The translations under genes and the position numbers were made by a program. The notes beneath the pieces are model-generated. The model did no database searches. It was given only the letters and a program-made list of their open reading frames with translations, and had not been told where the DNA came from. From NCBI GenBank assembly GCA_017554305.1, contig JAFZIN010000013.1, positions 166,465 to 230,464 of the forward strand: a DNA stretch of 64,000 nucleotides. The letters run 5' to 3'. Every line of letters starts with the position of its first letter. Within the stretch, counting starts at the first letter, position 1. Shown in pieces: positions 20,332-29,052 of the stretch. This DNA comes from Bacteroidales bacterium (GTDB lineage: Bacteria; Bacteroidota; Bacteroidia; Bacteroidales; UBA932).

Positions 20332-21897
20332 ATGAAAAGGGCAGTGTTCATTTTGGGGTTGGTGGCGGCTTTGGCAGTGGCTACCAACGGTTTAGCTCAA
20401 CAGCAGGATTATGAAACAGGGCAGGAGTGCACCAGCATTATGGTGGGAAGGCTGGCATCTACGGATGGGTCTGTGATAACTTCTCACACCTGTGATGGCG
20501 TGTCACACACCTGGATATCAATAGAAAAGGCGGCAGATCACAAAAAGGGTGAGGTGCAAAAAGTCTATCGTGGAATAAGAAGAACAAGATTTAAGGGAGA
20601 TACGGTTGGAGTAGTTTGCACGGGTGAGATTCCGCAGGCACGTCATACATACGCCTATCTGAACACCGGCTATCCCTCTCTGAATGAGAAGCAAGTGGCA
20701 ATTGGAGAGACAACTTTCTCCGGGCCGGATACGCTTAAGAATCCTAACGGTATGCTTATGATTGAGGAGATGGCCAGAATTGCGCTGCAAAGATGTGATA
20801 ACGCACGTGATGCGGTTAAGTTAATGGGCTCATTGGCAGAGAAGTACGGCTACGGAGATGGCGGAGAGTGCCTTACGGTTGCAGACAAAAAAGAGGTGTG
20901 GTGCTTTGAGATTGTGGGGTGCGGAAAGGATAAAAAGGGAGCCGTTTGGGTTGCTCAGAGAGTTCCGGATGACCACGTTTCCATCTCTGCTAACATCCCT
21001 AGAATAGGCAAGATAGACCGCAAAGACAAAGACCATTTTATGGCATCAGACAATGTGGAGAAGGTGGCACTGGAGTACGGTCTTTGGGACGGTGAGGGAG
21101 AGTTTAAGTTCTATAAGGCATATCACGGTAACTATGGAGACGGCAAAAACTTCAGAGAAAGAGACTTTTACGTGCTCTCCACACTGGCTCCGTCACTTGG
21201 TCTTACATACGATATGGAGGAACTCCCCTTCTCCGTTAAACCGGATGAAAAGGTGGACGTTAGAAAGGTGATGGAACTCTTTAGGAATACCTTTGAAGGG
21301 ACACAGTTTGATATGTGCCGCAACTGGCTGATTGAGGTGCCGGCAAAGGGAGACAAACCGGCCTACAAAAAGACCAGCCCGGTTGCAAATCCCTGGCTTA
21401 CAGCAGATACCCGTAACACTTTGAATACCATAGCTCCCGGAACAGTGGAGTTTGCAAGAACCCTGGCGGTTGCCTGGTGCTCTTATTCAACAGTTCTGCA
21501 GTTGCGCTCCTGGCTGCCCGATGAGGTTGGCGGAATACTCTGGTATGCAGTGGATAACCCGGCAGAAAGCCCTCGCATCCCAATCTTTGCGGGAGCACAG
21601 TCACTCCCTTCCGGCTTTGATTTCTGCGGGCAGAAAGAGTTCAGAGAGGATTGCATTCTCTGGCAGTTCAGAAAGGCCAACCGCCTGGCTACCGTGGCCT
21701 GGCAAAAATCAAGAAACCGTGTAGCTTCTGAGATAAAGGCTGTAGAAGAGCTTGCGTTTGAGGAGGTTGCAAAGTTGGGCGCAAAGAGCACGGCAGAAGA
21801 GAGAGATGCAGTTACAGCCATGATTTACCAGGAAGGCGTTAAGAGGTGGAGGAAGATGGAGGAGGATTTCTGGATGAGCTACGGAAGAAGTTTCTAA
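20332..21897 (+). CDS. C69-family dipeptidase, secreted
   Basis: About 521 residues. A signal peptide (MKRAVFILGLVAALAVATNG) is followed by QECTSIMVGRLASTDGS, where Cys33 is the expected N-terminal nucleophile of the Ntn-hydrolase C69 family. Further family blocks are SHTCDG, GECLTVADKKEVWCFEIVG and VSISANIPRIG. Such enzymes cleave dipeptides in the periplasm, and Bacteroidota rely strongly on peptide nutrition. Length is normal. It is a single-gene unit, upstream of nhaA but separated by a new promoter. Confidence 0.9.
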   Translation: MKRAVFILGLVAALAVATNGLAQQQDYETGQECTSIMVGRLASTDGSVITSHTCDGVSHTWISIEKAADHKKGEVQKVYRGIRRTRFKGDTVGVVCTGEIPQARHTYAYLNTGYPSLNEKQVAIGETTFSGPDTLKNPNGMLMIEEMARIALQRCDNARDAVKLMGSLAEKYGYGDGGECLTVADKKEVWCFEIVGCGKDKKGAVWVAQRVPDDHVSISANIPRIGKIDRKDKDHFMASDNVEKVALEYGLWDGEGEFKFYKAYHGNYGDGKNFRERDFYVLSTLAPSLGLTYDMEELPFSVKPDEKVDVRKVMELFRNTFEGTQFDMCRNWLIEVPAKGDKPAYKKTSPVANPWLTADTRNTLNTIAPGTVEFARTLAVAWCSYSTVLQLRSWLPDEVGGILWYAVDNPAESPRIPIFAGAQSLPSGFDFCGQKEFREDCILWQFRKANRLATVAWQKSRNRVASEIKAVEELAFEEVAKLGAKSTAEERDAVTAMIYQEGVKRWRKMEEDFWMSYGRSF

Positions 21898-21903
21898 TAA
21901 TCC

Positions 21904-21933
21904 TTGCAATAAAGGAAATAAGGTATATTTTTG
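21904..21933 (+). promoter_or_regulatory. nhaA promoter
   Basis: TTG at 21904-21906 is followed after 19 nt by TATTTTTG at 21926-21933, a full match to the Bacteroidota consensus. The predicted start is near 21940, just upstream of the nhaA ATG at 21956. Confidence 0.7.
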
Positions 21934-21955
21934 CAGCCGTTTTTGATGGCTTAAA

Positions 21956-23350
21956 ATGAAACTTATACCTGTATATACCTGGAACAAATCTCTCGTAAAC
22001 CTTGAGATAAGACAGAAGAAATTCAGCAAACAACCTTGGGCTCAGGGAGTTATACTCCTGGCCTTTGTGGTGATTGCAATGCTGCTGGCAAACCTGCCGT
22101 TTACCAGAGAGCTCTATCACTCTGTACTTGAGACAGATCTGGCAATCTCCGCCAACTTTAACGGACATCAGGTGCTCTTTCCTAAGGATATGACCGTTGA
22201 AAGGTTCATCAACGATATCCTTATGGTTGTCTTCTTCTTTACCGTAGGCTTGGAGATAAAGAGAGAGATTGCCCACGGAGAGTTATCCTCTCCGCAAAAG
22301 GCTATTATGCCGGTAATTGCAGCCGTGGGCGGAGTGTTAGTTCCTGCACTTATCTACTTCTTCATTAACCAGGGTACTGCAGCGTCCAGCGGTTGGGGAA
22401 TCCCTACAGCTACGGATATTGCCTTTGCGGTTGGAATACTGGCAATACTTGGAGATAAGGTTCCTGTCTCTTTGAAAGTGTTTTTAACTGCCTTAGCCAT
22501 TGCAGATGACCTTATTGCCATATTGGTTGTAGCCATCTTCTACGGCGGAAGCATTAACCTGATTCTTCTGGGAATAGCACTCATTCTGGTTGTACTGCTT
22601 ATTGTAATGAACAAGCTGGGAGAGAAGCGCCCCTGGTTCTACTTCATTCCTGCAATTGTTATATGGACCCTGTTCTACTACTCCGGAGTACACGCCACAA
22701 TGAGCGGTGTGGTTATGGCATTTTTGATTCCTTCAACTCCAAGATACACAAGGGAATACTATTACCACAAGAGAGCAATATACAGAAATAAACTGGAGGA
22801 GTATGAGGTTATTGAGGAGGAGTGCGGATTCCCTAACGGCCCTCAGAGACACGTACTCAGACAGTTAAGCAAGACCTCAAAGAACTGCATTGGAATGAGT
22901 TACCGCCTTGAGCACGTTCTGAGCCCATGGGTAAACTTTATAATAATGCCAATCTTTGCCCTTGCAAACGCAGGAGTAACCATTCCTAACGTACAATATT
23001 TCAACATATTCCAATACTCACCGGAACTGGGAAGCGTAAGCCTGGGTATATTCCTGGGTCTGCTGCTTGGAAAACCAATAGGAATAACCATTGCAAGCTT
23101 CATTGCTGTAAAGAGCAAACTTGGAGCAATGCCTGCAAAGGCTACCTGGGCTATGCTCTTTGCGGTTGCCTGCCTGGGCGGTATAGGCTTTACAATGAGC
23201 ATCTTTGTAGATACGCTCTCATTCGGAGATCATCCTCAAGTTGCTCAAATGCTGAGAGATATGGGAAAGGTAGCCGTACTTATGGGTTCTCTCTTTGCCG
23301 GAATACTCGGAGTTATTATGGTGAATGTTGTGCGTAAGATTCAGAAGTAA
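21956..23350 (+). CDS. nhaA: Na+/H+ antiporter NhaA
   Basis: 464 residues, longer than E. coli NhaA (388). The conserved core is present: FFFTVGLEIKREI, GIPTATDIAFAVGILAILG and the two adjacent aspartates of the transport site in ALAIADDLIAILVV, then FALANAGV and GGIGFTMSIFV. The extra length is a charged loop with RYTREYYYHKRAIYRNKLEE, common in Bacteroidota versions. It expels sodium in exchange for protons across the inner membrane. It ends exactly where the convergent CPA1 antiporter gene ends (23350/23351). Confidence 0.96.
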   Translation: MKLIPVYTWNKSLVNLEIRQKKFSKQPWAQGVILLAFVVIAMLLANLPFTRELYHSVLETDLAISANFNGHQVLFPKDMTVERFINDILMVVFFFTVGLEIKREIAHGELSSPQKAIMPVIAAVGGVLVPALIYFFINQGTAASSGWGIPTATDIAFAVGILAILGDKVPVSLKVFLTALAIADDLIAILVVAIFYGGSINLILLGIALILVVLLIVMNKLGEKRPWFYFIPAIVIWTLFYYSGVHATMSGVVMAFLIPSTPRYTREYYYHKRAIYRNKLEEYEVIEEECGFPNGPQRHVLRQLSKTSKNCIGMSYRLEHVLSPWVNFIIMPIFALANAGVTIPNVQYFNIFQYSPELGSVSLGIFLGLLLGKPIGITIASFIAVKSKLGAMPAKATWAMLFAVACLGGIGFTMSIFVDTLSFGDHPQVAQMLRDMGKVAVLMGSLFAGILGVIMVNVVRKIQK

Positions 23351-24625
23351 TTACTCCTCTTCCTCCAACTTTTCTACCTTCAATACCCTTGCAGAAGAGG
23401 CAAGAGTCATACCCTGCATCAAAAGAGAGAGCAGAGTTACAAAGAAGACTATGTTGAAGATCTCCTTGGCACCATCTAACTTGCAGACTACCGGGTAAAT
23501 AGAGAAGAGTATAGGACCTGCGCCCTTAAGTCCCACCCAGGAGATGAAGAGTTTGGAGCGCATAGAAAACTTACGGAACGGAAGCAGGCAGAGCAGCACG
23601 CTCAGCGGTCTTCCCACAAAGCTCATAAAGAGGCAGGCAAGTATTGCAGGAAGTGCCACGGTAGGAAGTTCGCTCGGATCTACCAGCAAGCCTAACAACA
23701 AGAATATCAGCGCCTGAGCAAGCCAGGTAAAACTGTCAAAGAAGGTAAGGACCTCTCCTCTGTTTGGAAGGTCTCTGGTGTTGCCAATTATTATTCCGGT
23801 TATGTAGAGAGAAAGCAGGCCGTTACCTTTCACCACCTCTGCAAAGGAGTTGGAAAAGAAGCCAATACAGAGCACCATAATTGCGTAGAGAGCCTTATCG
23901 TGAAGATGGAACTTACGCAGCAGCCACCTTGCTCCGTAGCCTATGGCAAAACCCACCGCTACGCCGGAGGCTATCTGCAAGAACAAGACAAACAGAGAGT
24001 TAAGAATGATGCTTACGGTGTTCATGTGCTCCGCCCCTGCGTTCTGAATATTCAAAATGGCGTGTGTCAGAACTATGGTGAGTACAAAAGCCATAGGATC
24101 ATTGCTGCCGCTCTCAAGTTCCAGCATAGGCTGAAGATGCTCCTTTAGTTTCATCTTGCTCCCCTTTAATATGGAGAAAACGGAGGCGGAATCTGTAGAA
24201 CTCATTACGGCGGCAAGCAGGCAGCAGACAATTAAGGATATATCCTTATTAACGCCCAAACCTCTGAATATAAGATAGATAAATATACCGGTAAAGAGTG
24301 CGGTAAGTACAACTCCCAGGGTTGAGAGCATCACTCCCGGAGCCAGTATAGGTTTAATCTTTTTGAAATCTGTCTGAAGTCCGCCGGCCAGTATGATTAC
24401 GGAAAGTGCCCAGTTTCCAAAGAATTGCGCCTTGTTAAAGTTGTCAAACTCTATTCCCATTCCGTCCTGCCCAAAGAGCATTCCAACGCCCAGAAAAAGG
24501 AGCAATGACGGTATGCCGTACTTGAAGCCTATCTTGCTTACAAGTATGGCCACAAATACCAGAACGGATAACAAAAGCAACATGTCATCCGCCATAAAGT
24601 TAACCGGGAAAAGGCCTAAAATCAT
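23351..24625 (-). CDS. CPA1-family potassium/sodium:proton antiporter (NhaP2-like, without TrkA-C)
   Basis: 424 residues with about 12 membrane segments. CPA1 motifs include GMLFGQDGMGIEF, VMSSTDSASVF and LESGSNDPMAFVL, with the transport-site aspartate in SNDP. Full-length NhaP2/CvrA proteins carry C-terminal TrkA-C regulatory domains; this one stops right after the membrane domain. It starts 4 nt after the DUF47 gene stop, so the two are co-transcribed. A later in-frame start (MADDMLLL, 24595) is possible. Confidence 0.88.
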   Translation of the reverse strand: MILGLFPVNFMADDMLLLLSVLVFVAILVSKIGFKYGIPSLLLFLGVGMLFGQDGMGIEFDNFNKAQFFGNWALSVIILAGGLQTDFKKIKPILAPGVMLSTLGVVLTALFTGIFIYLIFRGLGVNKDISLIVCCLLAAVMSSTDSASVFSILKGSKMKLKEHLQPMLELESGSNDPMAFVLTIVLTHAILNIQNAGAEHMNTVSIILNSLFVLFLQIASGVAVGFAIGYGARWLLRKFHLHDKALYAIMVLCIGFFSNSFAEVVKGNGLLSLYITGIIIGNTRDLPNRGEVLTFFDSFTWLAQALIFLLLGLLVDPSELPTVALPAILACLFMSFVGRPLSVLLCLLPFRKFSMRSKLFISWVGLKGAGPILFSIYPVVCKLDGAKEIFNIVFFVTLLSLLMQGMTLASSARVLKVEKLEEEE

Positions 24626-24629
24626 AGAG

Positions 24630-25274
24630 TTAGCCCTCTTTTGCTATAATCATCTTAATGCAGTCCCCTATCTCCTTTGCCACGTCTGTGGTATCCTCTA
24701 AAGACTGCACAATATTTTTGCACTTGGTAAGTTCAATTCCATTCTTCTCTGCCTCAAAAAGATGGCTCATATAGAATTCGTAAAGGTCATCCACCTCACT
24801 CTCAATCTCTTTGATTCTTGCGCACTTAGACTTTATCTCATCTTCATTCTTTTTAAACTGGGGCAGATCCTTAGCTATACTGTTCAGAAGGTGAGAGTCT
24901 TCCACAATCTGATCTCCTATCTCAATCCAGGAGTTGTCTGTAAAGTTTGGGCGATAGATTACTAGCTTCTTTGCGGAATCGTGAATCATATCCAGGAAAG
25001 ACTCCATCCTGGAACCCAATATCTGCACATCCTCTCTCTCAAAAGGAGTACGCCTCATCTTAAAGAGTGTCTCCGATATCTTTGCGTCTATGACATCTCC
25101 CTCTCTCTCAACCTCTTTCATCTGACGGGTAAGTTCCTTCTTCTTTTCGTAGGTTTCCTCGTTAAGAATCTCCTTAAGCAGGGTTGCTGCCTTTATAACC
25201 AACTCACTCTGAGTAATTAAAAGCGGAAATATCTTCTCTCCGCCGCCACGGCATTTGAAAAAATTAAACAACAT
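24630..25274 (-). CDS. DUF47 (PhoU-like) protein
   Basis: About 214 residues and almost entirely alpha-helical. Family blocks are LVIKAATLLKEIL, REGDVIDAKISETLFK and TPFEREDVQIL, and a C-terminal VQSLEDTTDVAKEIGDCIKM. DUF47 proteins resemble PhoU and are usually encoded beside PiT phosphate transporters, which they are thought to regulate. Here the partner is a proton antiporter instead. I start at 25274 (MLFNFFKC); the promoter TTTG-N20-TATATTTG at 25300-25331 supports this. Confidence 0.88.
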   Translation of the reverse strand: MLFNFFKCRGGGEKIFPLLITQSELVIKAATLLKEILNEETYEKKKELTRQMKEVEREGDVIDAKISETLFKMRRTPFEREDVQILGSRMESFLDMIHDSAKKLVIYRPNFTDNSWIEIGDQIVEDSHLLNSIAKDLPQFKKNEDEIKSKCARIKEIESEVDDLYEFYMSHLFEAEKNGIELTKCKNIVQSLEDTTDVAKEIGDCIKMIIAKEG

Positions 25275-25286
25275 CTGAATTATTAG

Positions 25287-25331
25287 TATCTTTGAGCACC
25301 AAATATAACGAATTATGACACCTATGCCAAA
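25287..25331. promoter_or_regulatory. Overlapping divergent promoters (DUF47 and DUF1460 genes)
   Basis: Minus strand: TTTG at 25328-25331, 20 nt, then TATATTTG at 25300-25307, driving DUF47. Plus strand: TATCTTTG at 25287-25294, driving DUF1460. The two start regions overlap, so polymerases would compete. Confidence 0.55.
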
Positions 25332-26289
25332 AAGATTATCATCCAAAATAGCATCGGTTCTGCTTGTTACCCTACTCTCTCTGGGTTCCGTTTTTGCTCA
25401 GAACGATACTATAAAGCTCTCATCCAATCCGGATTTCTATGCAATTACCTTACGCAGTGATATTCCTATTGCAGAGAATATTATGAAGGCACTTGCGCCA
25501 AATGTTAATAAGGTATCTACAGGAGATCTTATGGTTATGGCCGCTATGAAACTGCTTGGAACTCCATACGTTGCCGGCACATTGGAGGAGGGAGATGAGG
25601 AGGATGTAAGAGTATACCTAAGCAAGACAGACTGCATTCTCTTTGTTGAGACCTGTATGAACCTTGCCCTCACTGCTAAGCAGAAGGGAGATAAGGCTAA
25701 TTTTGAGGCACTTGCACAGAACGTTCGCCAGAGCCGTTACCGCAACGGTAACGTAAGAAGTTACGGAGACCGCATCCACTACACTACGGAGTGGATACGC
25801 CAGGGAGAGAAAAGAGGCGTTGTAAATGATATTACTTTAAAGATTGGCGGTGAGGTTTATGACCACCCAATCTACTTTATGACAAAGAATTACAAACTCT
25901 ACAAGCATCTTAAAGATGCCAACCTGAGTGACGAGTGCTGCTCAGAGGAGAGTGAGAACTGCACCCTCAGCCAGGCAACCAAAGATTACAACACCATTGC
26001 AAAGGTAGAGGCAGAACTGAACCAGAAGCCTTACACCATTATCCCTCAAGATATGATTAAGGCCTGTGAAAAACTCATCAAGAACGGAGACGTTATCTGC
26101 TATATGTCTACCACTCCGGGTCTTGACATTGCTCACGTGGCTATGGCATACTGGAGAAAAGACGGCAAATTGGGCTTTATTCACGCCTCTATGGCAGAGA
26201 TGAAGGTGGTTATAGACAAGCAGTCTATAGACGAGTATGTAAAGGGCCGAAAGGGCATTAACGGCATCAAAGTAATCCGCGTCCGCTAA
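25315..26289 (+). CDS. DUF1460 secreted amidase-like (NlpC/P60-fold) protein
   Basis: 324 residues with a signal peptide ending near GSVFAQ. The DUF1460 pattern is present: GTPYVAGTLE, then KTDCILFVETCMNLAL with the candidate catalytic Cys, and a late DIAHVAMAYWR with the His. This family has an NlpC/P60-like papain fold and is linked to cell-wall peptide or lipid amide hydrolysis in Bacteroidales; the exact substrate is not settled. A short Cys-rich segment (CCSEESENC) near residues 205-213 is unusual. The first of two close ATGs (25315, 25324) is used. Confidence 0.85.
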   Translation: MTPMPKRLSSKIASVLLVTLLSLGSVFAQNDTIKLSSNPDFYAITLRSDIPIAENIMKALAPNVNKVSTGDLMVMAAMKLLGTPYVAGTLEEGDEEDVRVYLSKTDCILFVETCMNLALTAKQKGDKANFEALAQNVRQSRYRNGNVRSYGDRIHYTTEWIRQGEKRGVVNDITLKIGGEVYDHPIYFMTKNYKLYKHLKDANLSDECCSEESENCTLSQATKDYNTIAKVEAELNQKPYTIIPQDMIKACEKLIKNGDVICYMSTTPGLDIAHVAMAYWRKDGKLGFIHASMAEMKVVIDKQSIDEYVKGRKGINGIKVIRVR

Positions 26290-26301
26290 TTCCAATATAT
26301 T

Positions 26302-26958
26302 ATGATGCTCCTGGACAAATGCCCGTATTGCGGCAAAAAAATCACAATAGGCACCGAACAGTGCCCGTTCTGCGGAGAAGACCTCAGCAACCTGGAACCG
26401 CCTAAACCTAATCATTATCAGCAGTACCGCAAACTCCCTATGCCAGGCATGATGGAGGCTTTCAAAACCTGCTTCATCAAGAAATACGCAAACTTCCACG
26501 GCAGGGCAAGGCGCTCAGAATATTGGTGGTTCGATCTCGTATATTACATTATAAGCCTCCTCGCAGGCGTTCTATTCTTCTGTTTCGTTGACTTTAAGGA
26601 GTATTTAGACTTCAGCATCAACCATTCCGCTTACGATATAGAAGAGTCCATAGAAATGCTGAAAAAAAGCTTCCTGTACAATCCCGGATATTGGCTGAGT
26701 ATAATTATTTCACTGGGCTTCTTCATTCCTAACATGGCTGTTACGGTAAGGCGTCTGCACGATATCGGAAAAAGCGGCACGCTGCTCCTCTACTTCCTCT
26801 TTGGCCTCATCCCGCTCCTTGGAGCAATCTTCATACTGGTGTACGCAATCATACTTCTTGTATGGATGTGCACAGACGGCCACAAGGAACCGAATAAATG
26901 GGGTCCTTCTCCAAAGTATATCCCTGTAAATGAAATAAATACCGGCAATAACGCCTAA
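26302..26958 (+). CDS. Zinc-ribbon plus DUF805 membrane protein
   Basis: 218 residues. Residues 6-24 form a zinc ribbon with two CPxCG knuckles (KCPYCGKK and QCPFCGED). After a proline-rich linker comes a DUF805 domain starting FHGRARRSEYWWFDLVYY, with about four membrane segments and the conserved VTVRRLHDIGKSG. DUF805 proteins are inner-membrane proteins of unknown function. The gene starts 12 nt after the DUF1460 stop and is probably in its transcript, which ends at the terminator at 26980-27012. Confidence 0.85.
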   Translation: MMLLDKCPYCGKKITIGTEQCPFCGEDLSNLEPPKPNHYQQYRKLPMPGMMEAFKTCFIKKYANFHGRARRSEYWWFDLVYYIISLLAGVLFFCFVDFKEYLDFSINHSAYDIEESIEMLKKSFLYNPGYWLSIIISLGFFIPNMAVTVRRLHDIGKSGTLLLYFLFGLIPLLGAIFILVYAIILLVWMCTDGHKEPNKWGPSPKYIPVNEINTGNNA

Positions 26959-26979
26959 AGTCCTCAGGAATTGCAGAGA

Positions 26980-27012
26980 AAAAAAAAGCCTTCAGAATCT
27001 GAAGGCTTTTTT
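26980..27012. terminator. Bidirectional terminator between the DUF805 gene and tRNA-Lys(CTT)
   Basis: AGCCTTCAG (26987-26995), loop AAT and CTGAAGGCT (26999-27007) form a 9-bp stem. It has T at 27008-27012 on one side and a run of A at 26980-26987 on the other, so it can stop transcription from both sides. Confidence 0.9.
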
Positions 27013-27014
27013 GG

Positions 27015-27087
27015 TGACCCGCCAGGGGATCGAACCCTGGACCCCAACATTAAGAGTGTCGTGCTCTACCAGCTGAGCTAGCGAGTC
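27015..27087 (-). tRNA. tRNA-Lys (anticodon CTT)
   Basis: A 73-nt cloverleaf on the minus strand. The acceptor pairs GACTCGC with GCGGGTC (one G-T), discriminator is A, the anticodon loop is CTCTTAA and the T arm contains GGTTCGATC. CCA is not encoded. Its first base overlaps the stop codon of pssA (27086-27088). Confidence 0.97.
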
Positions 27088-27916
27088 ATCCGCTAGCGGA
27101 ATCGCTTCCGTTTTGGGACTGCAAATGTACAAACAATTTCCGTTTATGCAAATAATCTTTCAAAAAAATTATAAGGTTCAAAACAACGTAGGTGCCCAGT
27201 ATCACGGCAACGGTAAGGCAGCCGTGAATGTGCCCTATTATTGCCATTACAATCTCCACAATTACAATCAGAAGGAAGATAAACCGTACCCTGTTGTCCT
27301 TAAAGGAGAAATTCTTAAGTTTCATTGAGAACATTTGAATCTCGCACACCAGAAGGAAACAGAGAATTGGAACCAGTGCTATTGGTATCCAATACCACCA
27401 CCCCAAAGTAGCAACATTGACAGTAATATTCTCACCTGCAAAGCTGTCTGAGATTCTCATTGCAGTATCTGAAAAATAGGCAGTTAGAGAGATAAAGAGT
27501 ATTGCACAGGCAGGAGTCGCAAGCCCAATGAAGTTCTCGCTCTGACGGCTGTCTATGTTAAACTTGGCAAGCCTCAAAGCAGAGAAAACGGCAATAAGCA
27601 AAGGCAGTACAACCACAAACGGATATACTGCCTTTGGTGCCAGAATTTCTCCAAATGAATAAGCATATACGTAGCCCACAAGTGCCGGAGCCACTCCAAA
27701 ACTAACCATATCTGCCAGAGAATCAAGCTCTTTCCCTATTGGAGAATAAGCCTTGAGAGCTCTTGCAGCAAAGCCGTCAAAAAAGTCAAATACGGCCGCC
27801 ATAAGCACAAACAGCAGAGAGAGAATCAACATCCCCGTCTGAAATGCCGCAACTATGGCTAATACACCGCATAGCAAATTGCAGCAGGTTATGGCGTTTG
27901 GAATATGCTTTTTCAC
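27086..27916 (-). CDS. pssA: CDP-diacylglycerol--serine O-phosphatidyltransferase
   Basis: 276 residues with about 8 membrane segments. The CDP-alcohol phosphotransferase signature is intact as FFDGFAARAL, then PIGKELDSLADMVSFG, giving the DG-x2-AR-x8-G-x3-D-x3-D pattern. It makes phosphatidylserine, the precursor of phosphatidylethanolamine, at the inner membrane. The last 20 or so residues (LQSQNGSDSASG at the end) are encoded by DNA that also carries the tRNA-Lys promoter, and the TGA overlaps the first two positions of the tRNA. It follows two C1 peptidase genes at 11-nt spacing. Confidence 0.93.
   Translation of the reverse strand: MKKHIPNAITCCNLLCGVLAIVAAFQTGMLILSLLFVLMAAVFDFFDGFAARALKAYSPIGKELDSLADMVSFGVAPALVGYVYAYSFGEILAPKAVYPFVVVLPLLIAVFSALRLAKFNIDSRQSENFIGLATPACAILFISLTAYFSDTAMRISDSFAGENITVNVATLGWWYWIPIALVPILCFLLVCEIQMFSMKLKNFSFKDNRVRFIFLLIVIVEIVMAIIGHIHGCLTVAVILGTYVVLNLIIFLKDYLHKRKLFVHLQSQNGSDSASG
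27122..27152 (-). promoter_or_regulatory. tRNA-Lys(CTT) promoter inside the pssA 3' end
   Basis: Minus strand: TTTG (27149-27152), 19 nt, then TACATTTG (27122-27129), a full consensus match. The transcript start would be near 27115, about 28 nt before the tRNA. The whole promoter lies within the last codons of pssA. Confidence 0.75.
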
Positions 27917-27927
27917 TTCAGTTTAAA

Positions 27928-29040
27928 CTATTTGATATTCAGTTTCTTCTTCATACCCTTTGTGAGGGCGTCTTTGTGAATCATTATCTGAATGGTCTTT
28001 GCCTTAAAGTAACTCTCTGAGCAATAGATATATCCATCACCGTTATCCTTACCCCAGGAGTTCTTTACAATGTAGTATTTTACACCCTCCTGATCCTTTG
28101 CAATACCGGTGATATGCATAAGGTGGTCATCACTTGTGGTGTAATCATCCCACATTGCCTGACGAATCTCAGGGTCAATAGGATTCTCCTTAAAGCGCTT
28201 GTCTATGCTCTTGTAACCTCTGAGGTTCTCCTCAGGAGTAAAGAGTGCAAGATGGTTGTTCTGAGCAAAATAAATCTCACTCATATCTGCATCCCAGGCA
28301 ACTGTGTATCCGCGCATTATAGCCTCAGTACAAATCTCGTCCAACTCATCAAGAGGAACGTTGTAAGATGAAGCCATATCCCAGTTATCCGGAATCTCAA
28401 TTATGAACTTCTCATAGAACGGATGGTGAAGGAAGCTTGTAATCTCAATGTAATCTTCTCCGTTGAGCTTAAGCATATCCTTAAAGGAGAGAGGGTTATA
28501 CTCCTTTCCCTTGTAGAAGAAAGTCTCCGGAACTTTTCCCAGATACTTATCAAGAATCTCGTTCATCTTCTCGTAAGGAACTCCCTTCTTCTCCTTAACC
28601 GCCTCATCCAGAAGGTCATCTATCTCCTTCTGCAATTTTCCGTGGTTGTGAGTCTCAGAGTCATAGTTGATTCCGTGGTATGCCTCCTCTGTCATAAGGC
28701 CCGCTTTATCAAGCCAATACGTTGCCTGGTGGCTAATTCCGCCCGGTCCTCTTCTCCCTTTTCCTCTGCGATAGTAAAAGTCTGCCCCTCTTCTTAAGTA
28801 CTCCTGTCTTACGGTGAACATCTCTGAAAGATCCAGAGTTGTATCCGCAGTACCTATTCTAATGGCCTCACTCTCTAAAAATGAGGTGGTTGCAAAGCAC
28901 CAGCAGGTGCCCGTACGTGCCTGATTCTTTACCGCTGTTGCAGGAAGATTCTTAACTACGGTGAACTCGTAAAACGGGCTCTGAGCGTAAACTCCCGCAG
29001 CAAGTAAAAGCGATACGGCAACTAAAAAGATTTTTTTCAT
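27928..29040 (-). CDS. Secreted C1 (papain/bleomycin hydrolase-like) cysteine peptidase, copy 2
   Basis: 370 residues. A signal peptide (MKKIFLVAVSLLLAAGVYAQ) is followed almost at once by the catalytic region: ARTGTCWCFATTSFLESEA with the Cys before Trp, the His in DDHLMHITGIAKD and the Asn in VKNSWGKDNGDG. The order fits PepC/bleomycin hydrolase-type C1 peptidases. The signal peptide points to a periplasmic or surface enzyme, unlike cytosolic PepC. A basic YYRRGKGRRGPGG stretch lies near residue 90. It is paralogous to the gene 12 nt upstream. Confidence 0.9.
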   Translation of the reverse strand: MKKIFLVAVSLLLAAGVYAQSPFYEFTVVKNLPATAVKNQARTGTCWCFATTSFLESEAIRIGTADTTLDLSEMFTVRQEYLRRGADFYYRRGKGRRGPGGISHQATYWLDKAGLMTEEAYHGINYDSETHNHGKLQKEIDDLLDEAVKEKKGVPYEKMNEILDKYLGKVPETFFYKGKEYNPLSFKDMLKLNGEDYIEITSFLHHPFYEKFIIEIPDNWDMASSYNVPLDELDEICTEAIMRGYTVAWDADMSEIYFAQNNHLALFTPEENLRGYKSIDKRFKENPIDPEIRQAMWDDYTTSDDHLMHITGIAKDQEGVKYYIVKNSWGKDNGDGYIYCSESYFKAKTIQIMIHKDALTKGMKKKLNIK

Positions 29041-29052
29041 ACTCGTTATTTT

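Noticed and set aside
27081-27110. Hairpins CGGAATCGCTTCCG and GCTAGCG/CGCTAGC next to tRNA-Lys as a regulatory element
   Set aside because: Arms are short and overlap the tRNA acceptor strand and leader; they can form by chance.
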